From positions 1 to 39,533 of the forward strand of contig JAJRWG010000112.1 in assembly GCA_024276895.1 (NCBI GenBank): a stretch of 39,533 nt of DNA, in the 5' to 3' direction. Each line of letters begins with the position of its first letter. Within the stretch, counting starts at the first letter, position 1. The DNA is from Bacteroidota bacterium (lineage in GTDB: Bacteria; Bacteroidota; Bacteroidia; Bacteroidales; F082). Position numbers and translations under genes: made by a program. The notes beneath the pieces were generated by a model, which did not search any database, was not told the DNA's origin, and saw nothing but the letters and a program-made list of their open reading frames with translations. This document shows positions 34,932 through 39,533 of the stretch, piece by piece.

Positions 34932-35768
34932 TTACAAATTACGCGCTTTCGACTTTTTTTGTTTACGCGACCAGATCAAAATCGCGATGCCAGCCAAAAT
35001 AAAGGGGATGCTCAGCCACTGGCCCATATTCAGCACCATATTTTCTTCAAATCCTACCTGAGGTACTTTGATGAATTCGATGAGAAAACGTACGCCGAAA
35101 AGCAGGATTAAAAATATCCCGAAAAGCATGCCCGGCCTTGGCTTTCCATCGTATTTCAGGTAAATACGGTAAGTGATCAGAAAAATGATCAGGTAACTCA
35201 AAGCCTCGTAGATTTGAGTCGGGTGACGTGGGTCCACAGCAAGCCGCGGATCGTAATAGTTGACAAAAACAAATCCCCAGGGCAGGGTGGTCACATCGCC
35301 GAAGATCTCCGAATTCATCAGGTTTCCCATGCGTACAAAAAAGCCGCCCAGCGCCACAACAATGACGATCCGGTCTAAGATCCAGATGTAGGGTTTGTTG
35401 TTTTTTCGCGTGAAAAAATACATGCCGATGAGTATGCCGATTGACGCCCCGTGGCTGGCCAGGCCGCCTTCCCAGATTTTTATTATTTCGAACGGGTGGG
35501 TCAGGTAAAAGCCCGGTTCGTAAAACAAAGTATGCCCAAGCCGGGCACCGACAATGACCGAAACCACCATGTAGGTGGTCAACTGGTCAAGCATTTTGAT
35601 GGGCAGACCTTCCTTTTTAAAGATCCGTTGCATGACGATGTAGCCGAAAATGAACGCACAGGCAAACAGCAGTCCGTACCATCTGACCGTTAATCCGCCG
35701 AAAAGCCACACGTCTTCGGGAACCGAAAACATCTCGGGCTTGACGTTCCAAACAATGTAATTCAGCAT
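34932..35768 (-). CDS. lgt: Prolipoprotein diacylglyceryl transferase
   Basis: A 278-residue membrane enzyme that adds diacylglycerol from phosphatidylglycerol to the lipobox cysteine of prolipoproteins. About seven membrane helices are visible. The Lgt signature is GGFFVRMGNLMNSEIFG, holding the essential Arg, Asn and Glu residues; other family motifs are VRWYGLLFACAFIFGY, GGLASHGASIGI and RHPTQIYEAL. Three predicted lipoproteins in this window (the S9 oligopeptidase, the M23 peptidase and SusD) would be its substrates. It lies 12 bases after fldA and 20 bases before hisS on the same strand. Confidence 0.95.
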   Translation of the reverse strand: MLNYIVWNVKPEMFSVPEDVWLFGGLTVRWYGLLFACAFIFGYIVMQRIFKKEGLPIKMLDQLTTYMVVSVIVGARLGHTLFYEPGFYLTHPFEIIKIWEGGLASHGASIGILIGMYFFTRKNNKPYIWILDRIVIVVALGGFFVRMGNLMNSEIFGDVTTLPWGFVFVNYYDPRLAVDPRHPTQIYEALSYLIIFLITYRIYLKYDGKPRPGMLFGIFLILLFGVRFLIEFIKVPQVGFEENMVLNMGQWLSIPFILAGIAILIWSRKQKKSKARNL

Positions 35769-35780
35769 GAGTAACCGGGG

Positions 35781-36284
35781 TTAAATGAATTCTTTTTTCA
35801 GGGCAGCCACCCATTTTTTGATGCGGCCGTCGCTCAATTCCTTCTGGTTGTGGTCGTCGAGCACCAGCCCCACAAATTTACCGTCTTTGTTGGCGAGCGA
35901 AAAATAAAAGTCGTAACCTCCAATGGGCCAGTCACCGACCACACAGGATTTATCAGGCAGGCGGCAGTACAAAGTCCCCAGACCGTCCACAAAACTTTCG
36001 GGATATTCTTTCTGATCGCCCAGTCCGAACAAGGCCAGTCTGCGTTCCGAGAAGTCAATTTCGGTCAGGCCGTCGATGATCCTTTCCCAGTCGTCCTGCA
36101 TCTCGCCGATACCCCAGGCCGAGGTTCCAAAAATGAGGTTGCGGTATTTTTTCATGTCCTCAACACTTGCTGTTGCCAGGTTGTACAGGTCCACCTTTGC
36201 CCTGCCAAAGGCTGTCTTGATTTTTCCGGCCGCCTTCTCCGTCATGCCGTAGGTTGAACCGTAAAATATTCCAATGGGTTCCAT
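35781..36284 (-). CDS. fldA: Flavodoxin
   Basis: A 167-residue long-chain flavodoxin that carries electrons via FMN. The phosphate loop is FYGSTYGMTEKAA, the FMN aromatic loops lie at TSAWGIGEMQDDW and LFGLGDQKEYPESFVDGLG, and the ending is DDHNQKELSDGRIKKWVAAL, as in FldA. A flavodoxin could serve as acceptor for the IorAB enzyme of this genome, but this is not shown. It is the first gene of a run with lgt and hisS; a -7 box lies upstream. Confidence 0.93.
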   Translation of the reverse strand: MEPIGIFYGSTYGMTEKAAGKIKTAFGRAKVDLYNLATASVEDMKKYRNLIFGTSAWGIGEMQDDWERIIDGLTEIDFSERRLALFGLGDQKEYPESFVDGLGTLYCRLPDKSCVVGDWPIGGYDFYFSLANKDGKFVGLVLDDHNQKELSDGRIKKWVAALKKEFI

Positions 36285-36317
36285 TTCAGTCGTATTTCAG
36301 TGCAATTAAAAACGTGA

Positions 36318-36325
36318 CAAAAATA
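36318..36325 (-). promoter_or_regulatory. Putative -7 box of the fldA-lgt-hisS operon
   Basis: On the minus strand this reads TATTTTTG (TAnnTTTG), 33 bases before the fldA ATG at 36284. No clear -33 box. Confidence 0.45.
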
Positions 36326-36737
36326 ATTGAATTGTTCGACTCTCACATTTGGACGGCTGAATGTTTCGGATAGTTTTCGAACAGCAGCCGGACTGTTTGC
36401 TTCGGGCTGGGGGGGCGCAGGGTGAATTGAGGGAGAAGAGGTATAAGGTGTATAAGGTATATAAGGTATAAGGGGTATAAAGGATATGGCTTGGGCGGTT
36501 GGCTCAGTCAGTTGGATGGATGGCCGAGTTGTATTGGGCTTTAATACAAAAACAAAAAATCGCAGTTCTTAAATCGTTAATCGGTGTTCGGTATTCAAAA
36601 AAAAGAGAGTAAGAATATCAATCAACGAATGTTGATTATTGATGGAAGAAAAAATGGTTTGACTGGTGGATGGTTGGATGTATGCAGGGTGTAAAAGGTT
36701 TATGCGGTGTAAGAGGTGCAAAGGGATCCCCCAACCA

Positions 36738-36839
36738 CTTTTCGTTTAATTCCGAGCAAGGAACAAGCGGAGGAATCCCCGACTTCTTTCCGTTCAATTC
36801 CGAGGGCAACCGCCCGAAGGAATCCCCTCCAAACGAAAA
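36738..36839. repeat. Imperfect tandem repeat (AATTCCGAG...GGAATCCCC) with inverted ends
   Basis: Two copies, about 36741-36780 and 36788-36827, share AATTCCGAG, a middle part that varies, and GGAATCCCC. TTTTCGTTT at 36738-36746 and AAACGAAAA at 36831-36839 are exact inverted ends. It could be a small mobile or recombination-derived repeat; no transposase is nearby. Confidence 0.5.
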
Positions 36840-36963
36840 AATCAAACCAGTATGAGATTGCCACGGCATCCCTCCACACAGGCTTACTTATTGAGGCTTC
36901 GCAAATAAACGGTTGTGGACAGATTTTTTCAATCTCGTGAAGATGAGTACTCACCGACAGGCT

Positions 36964-37578
36964 CTATTCTTTTCTCCGTTCCACATCATCCATCGCCACC
37001 AGCTTGTTCATCAGCGCATAAACGGTGAGGCCCGAAACGGTTTTGATGCCCAGTTTCCTGGTGATGTTTTTGCGGTGGGTCATCACGGTGTGGATGCTCA
37101 GAAACAGTTCGTCGGCAATTTCCTGGTTGGTATGGCCCAGGGCTACTTTTTTCAGGACGGTAAGTTCACGCGCGCTGAGGTTTTGGGGGTCATTACCACT
37201 TCCGTTTTTTTCAGGCCGGTGTCCGATGATCTTCCGCAAAGCTTCCAGCAACTCAAATTTTCCTTCGCCTGCATGCAGCACATGGTGAAACCGGCTGCGA
37301 ATATTCAGTGGTATGCTGTCGTCCACCAGTCCCACCTGGACGATGCTAGGCTCACCATTCATTGTGTTCACCAATTGAAACAGTTTTTTCTGCTCAAGAT
37401 TGCAATTGACGATCACCAGATCGGGCTTGAGGGCCATCACTTTACCGGGCAGTTGCTTTTCCGTTCCGTCGAACACCTCCTTCAGCATCAGTCCCGGCAG
37501 TTCGCCCAGCAGGTTTTCGATGCCTGCTCGCAGCAAAAAACTGCATTCAACCAGTACCACTGTGAGGCGTTCAATCAT
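36964..37578 (-). CDS. LuxR-type transcriptional regulator with degenerate receiver domain
   Basis: A 204-residue regulator. The C-terminal HTH is clear: NLSARELTVLKKVALGHTNQEIADELF, then SIHTVMTHRKNITRKLGI. The N-terminal ~120 residues have the shape of a receiver domain but key residues are missing: the acidic pair is replaced (VECS, E11-C12) and the phosphoacceptor position is Asn (VIVNCN, N58). It should therefore not be switched by ordinary aspartate phosphorylation. The start overlaps the end of the RIC/hemerythrin gene by 8 bases (ATGATTGA), which suggests translational coupling and a shared function in nitrosative or oxidative stress. It ends in TAG. Confidence 0.88.
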   Translation of the reverse strand: MIERLTVVLVECSFLLRAGIENLLGELPGLMLKEVFDGTEKQLPGKVMALKPDLVIVNCNLEQKKLFQLVNTMNGEPSIVQVGLVDDSIPLNIRSRFHHVLHAGEGKFELLEALRKIIGHRPEKNGSGNDPQNLSARELTVLKKVALGHTNQEIADELFLSIHTVMTHRKNITRKLGIKTVSGLTVYALMNKLVAMDDVERRKE

Positions 37579-38311
37579 TTTTTCCTGTCAGTTTCTTTAG
37601 TGCAAATTCCATGGCCTCGACCTTGGGGATAAGGATCAGGTTTTCCATGCGGGCATGTTCGTTCAGGTCTTTCTCAAGGGTAAACAGATCGTCAAGGATT
37701 TTAAAACTCAACCTGTCGTCGGTGGGTTCGGGCAGGTATTTGATGATGATGTTTTTCAGGTCGAACAGTTTTTCTTCCACATCCTCATGCTCGGCTTCGT
37801 AATCGGTGATCGAATAACTGCCGAACTGTTGTGCGATTTCATCGGCAAGCTCTCCCGTTTTCAGGGCTTCCTCCAGCGCGATGGCGTAAGGGTAAACCCG
37901 CTGCTCCTCGCGGTCGATGTGTGTAATCAGTTCTGTTTTGTACTAGGTGAAGAAATTTCTGGCCAGCCGGTAGGGTTCCGCATTACCTTCAGCCCGGTCG
38001 GTCATTTCCCGGATCAGCCTTTCGACCTCCGGTATTTTATCATCAATGTAGTACAGATGGGTTTTGCGCAGATACTCCACCAGCATGCTGGCCGGAAAAC
38101 TTAGTAAATGCCGCTTGGGAAAAAACTGTTTGTCGTGAAAAGTGTTCACGATGGTGATAAAAAACCCGACATTCAACCCGTGGCTCGTACAGATTTCCTC
38201 AATACTTTGGTCGCCAAAGCCCAGGTGAATACCAAAACGGTTGATCACCGGGATAATGTGATGATCGTGAAGGATCACGTCGGCCAGTTTCATTTCTTTG
38301 GTAATGAGCAT
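37571..38311 (-). pseudogene. Hemerythrin/RIC (ScdA-YtfE-like) di-iron protein, interrupted by one in-frame TAG
   Basis: The full frame (246 codons) has an N-terminal ScdA-N-like part (HHIIPVINRFGIHLGFGDQSIEEICTSH-type, with Cys) and a C-terminal hemerythrin-like four-helix part whose iron-binding His/Glu lie in RKTHLYYIDDKI, ITHIDREEQRVYPY, YEAEHEDVEEK and LNEHARMENLILIP. RIC proteins repair iron-sulfur clusters after NO or oxidative damage. A TAG at 37943-37945 follows RNFFT; the next in-frame codons read YKTELITHIDREEQ. The truncated 122-residue product would keep the N-terminal domain but lose most iron ligands. A -7 box lies 19 bases upstream of the ATG. The next gene overlaps by 8 bases. 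Confidence 0.85.
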
Positions 38312-38330
38312 GTTTCTAATTATTGGTCAG

Positions 38331-38338
38331 CAAAAGTA
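38331..38338 (-). promoter_or_regulatory. Putative -7 box of the RIC-LuxR operon
   Basis: On the minus strand this reads TACTTTTG (TAnnTTTG), 19 bases before the ATG at 38311. A TTTG lies upstream but only 12 bases away. Confidence 0.4.
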
Positions 38339-38365
38339 CGGATTCCCTGCCAAACGCGGTGCAGG

Positions 38366-39472
38366 CTACCGGAACAGCTTTTCGATACGCTCTTCCAGTT
38401 TTGTGCTGTTGCCCGTTTTAAACAGCCCGCTAAAACCTTGCACTCTGCTGACGGCCTCTTTCAGGTTGAACTGTGCCTGTTTTTGGGTAAATGCCATCCC
38501 CTTTTCAAAAAGTCTTCGGGCGAGGTATTCCTGTTCCGTTTGCCCCGGAGTCGGAACAAAAACGGCTTTCTTTCCGAAAACTGCTAAATCCATTAAAGTG
38601 GAGTAGCCGGGACGGCTGACAACCAGTTTCGCCGACCGGATCAATGCCGCCAGTTCCCCATCAGGCAGGTGGGGGATGATTTTTACATTTTTTTTCTGCT
38701 CTATTCCCGAAGCCTCCGGCTTACCCTGCAAAACAACCGCCTTGAGGCTTGATCTCAAAGCCTGGTCGATCAGCATTTTTTCAAAAAGGCTGCGCTGCGG
38801 TTCGGGGCCCGAAACTAGTACAAGCAGGTCAACAGACTCTTGCGAAGGTTCGGTATTCATGCCTGCAAACCGGCTCAGCGGCCCGATGAAGTGGGTATTG
38901 CCAATGGGCATTTTTCCTGAGTGGGAAAGTACGCCTGACAGGTTGGGTTCGCCGGGCATATCAGGAATCCAAAGCTCATCGTATTCGCGGATGTAACTGT
39001 TGGCCGTTAACCTGATGATGGGGTTGGCCAGCTTTTGCAGGCCGGATGTGTGAATGTGTATCTGGTGTGTAACGAATACCGAATAAACCTTGCAGGAGTG
39101 CATTTCGTAACGGTTGTCGGAAATAACCACATCAATTTTTTTCTCGTCAATCAAATCCTGCAAAAGGGCATGGGATTTTTCTGCTGACTTTCTCATCTTC
39201 GGGAAATCCATCAGCATGGTCCGGGTCATCGAGCCCTTTTCGGGATAAACGGGTACAAAGCCGGGAAATCTGACAAACGGCAAGCCCGGAAAACGCTGCC
39301 GCAAAAATGCCAGTGGTCGGTTGTCGGCAGCAAGGAATACGTTTGCCCCCTTGCGGACAAATATCTCAATCACAGGAACCATCCGTGTGGCATGGCCCAG
39401 CCCCCAATCGAGCGGACAAACAAGTATGTTTTTCTCCAGTTCCAAACCCACTACAAAGCTATGAAAAATCAC
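38366..39472 (-). CDS. Glycosyltransferase, MurG/GT28-like fold
   Basis: A 368-residue GT-B glycosyltransferase. The N-terminal domain starts with NILVCPLDWGLGHATRMVPVIE, the typical Gly-rich opening of this family in Bacteroidota. The C-terminal nucleotide-sugar part has LVLVSGPEPQRSLFE, then KIIPHLPDGELAALIRSAKLVVSRPGYSTLMDLAVFGKKAVFVPTP-type elements, as in MurG and related UDP-GlcNAc transferases. The acceptor is unknown. The longest start is GTG at 39472; GTG 39451 or TTG 39445 would place the start nearer to the family's usual beginning. It ends in TAG, 27 bases before the -7 box of the RIC gene, so the two are probably separate units. Confidence 0.82.
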   Translation of the reverse strand: MIFHSFVVGLELEKNILVCPLDWGLGHATRMVPVIEIFVRKGANVFLAADNRPLAFLRQRFPGLPFVRFPGFVPVYPEKGSMTRTMLMDFPKMRKSAEKSHALLQDLIDEKKIDVVISDNRYEMHSCKVYSVFVTHQIHIHTSGLQKLANPIIRLTANSYIREYDELWIPDMPGEPNLSGVLSHSGKMPIGNTHFIGPLSRFAGMNTEPSQESVDLLVLVSGPEPQRSLFEKMLIDQALRSSLKAVVLQGKPEASGIEQKKNVKIIPHLPDGELAALIRSAKLVVSRPGYSTLMDLAVFGKKAVFVPTPGQTEQEYLARRLFEKGMAFTQKQAQFNLKEAVSRVQGFSGLFKTGNSTKLEERIEKLFR

Positions 39473-39515
39473 GATTGGGAAGCGGAATGTTTGAATGTGT
39501 TTATTAGGGAGGATT

Positions 39516-39533
39516 CGGTCAGCAGTTGGCAGT
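39516..39533. repeat. Heptamer repeats, continuing past the window end
   Basis: CGGTCAG, CAGTTGG and a partial CAGT lie in 7-base register, the same family as at 31770 and 33402. The array is cut by the window end. Confidence 0.55.

Larger units (their letters stand above)
36285..36963. other. Geneless repeat-rich intergenic region
   Basis: 679 bases with no supported gene. 36440-36486 is a run of GTATAAGG-like units. 36660-36720 is GGTGTAA-rich. 36738-36839 holds two imperfect copies (about 40 bases each) of a unit ending in GGAATCCCC and containing AATTCCGAG, flanked by the inverted ends TTTTCGTTT and AAACGAAAA. Short open frames on both strands here are by-products of these repeats. A tRNA-like start (GGTTGGCTCAGTCAGTTGG) near 36498 lacks the rest of a tRNA. 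Confidence 0.6.

Noticed and set aside
36495-36560. tRNA-like sequence (GGTTGGCTCAGTCAGTTGG)
   Set aside because: Only a D-arm-like start is seen. No anticodon stem, no T-arm GTTCRANYC and no matching acceptor stem follow.
36636-36954. Open frames on both strands in the repeat region
   Set aside because: They are built from the GGAATCCCC/AATTCCGAG repeat and show no conserved protein signal.
17508-38311. Genetic code with TAG reassigned to an amino acid
   Set aside because: TAG is the ordinary stop of several intact genes here (for example at 8275, 10828, 19434, 33544, 36964 and 38366) at family-typical ends, and one of the four interruptions is TAA.

Overview
The window looks like chromosomal DNA of a free-living or environmental member of the Bacteroidota, probably Bacteroidales/Marinilabiliales-like. 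The evidence is two secreted proteins with type IX secretion (T9SS) C-terminal sorting domains, a SusC/SusD pair, a second TonB-dependent receptor, a eukaryotic-type citrate synthase, a ferredoxin-domain-less indolepyruvate oxidoreductase, and many TAnnTTTG (-7) promoter boxes, some with a TTG/TTTG (-33) box about 20 bases upstream. No rRNA, tRNA, CRISPR, phage or complete insertion sequence was found.

Layout. 1-137 is the 3' end of a GxxExxY-family gene. 258-3519 holds a secreted TPR protein, an AhpD-like peroxidase-related protein and a FtsB/DivIC-type division protein. 3850-8104 carries two tandem paralogous T9SS cargo proteins. 8275-10799 is a two-component system divergent from a small exported Lys/Cys-rich protein; the shared intergenic region carries a helically phased array of GTTAA repeats. 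10828-15335 (minus) is a TonB-dependent receptor followed by a lipidated oligopeptidase. 15595-17031 (minus) is a PspC/LiaF-type envelope-stress pair. 17508-22421 has citrate synthase (interrupted), a MITE-like repeat, YjbQ, ACP phosphodiesterase and iorAB. 22514-23728 is an M23 lipoprotein. 23807-28626 (minus) is SusC (interrupted) and SusD. 28873-33351 holds two MIO-type aromatic amino acid ammonia-lyases, one of them HutH, two small membrane proteins and a thioredoxin. 33544-36284 (minus) is fldA-lgt-hisS (hisS interrupted). 36285-36963 is repeat-rich and geneless. 36964-39472 (minus) is a LuxR-type regulator, a RIC/hemerythrin protein (interrupted) and a glycosyltransferase.

The strangest global property is that four unrelated long genes (citrate synthase, SusC, histidyl-tRNA synthetase, RIC/hemerythrin) are each broken by exactly one in-frame stop codon (TAG, TAG, TAA, TAG), with conserved protein sequence continuing in the same frame and no frameshift. 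Two of these genes are normally indispensable. TAG also serves as the ordinary stop of at least six intact genes or gene ends here, so wholesale TAG reassignment is unlikely. Consensus or assembly error, DNA damage, or real nonsense mutations with suppression are the explanations to separate. The best regulatory candidate is the GTTAA array at 8608-8676. The intergenic regions also carry degenerate heptamer (CAGTCGG-like) repeats at four places.
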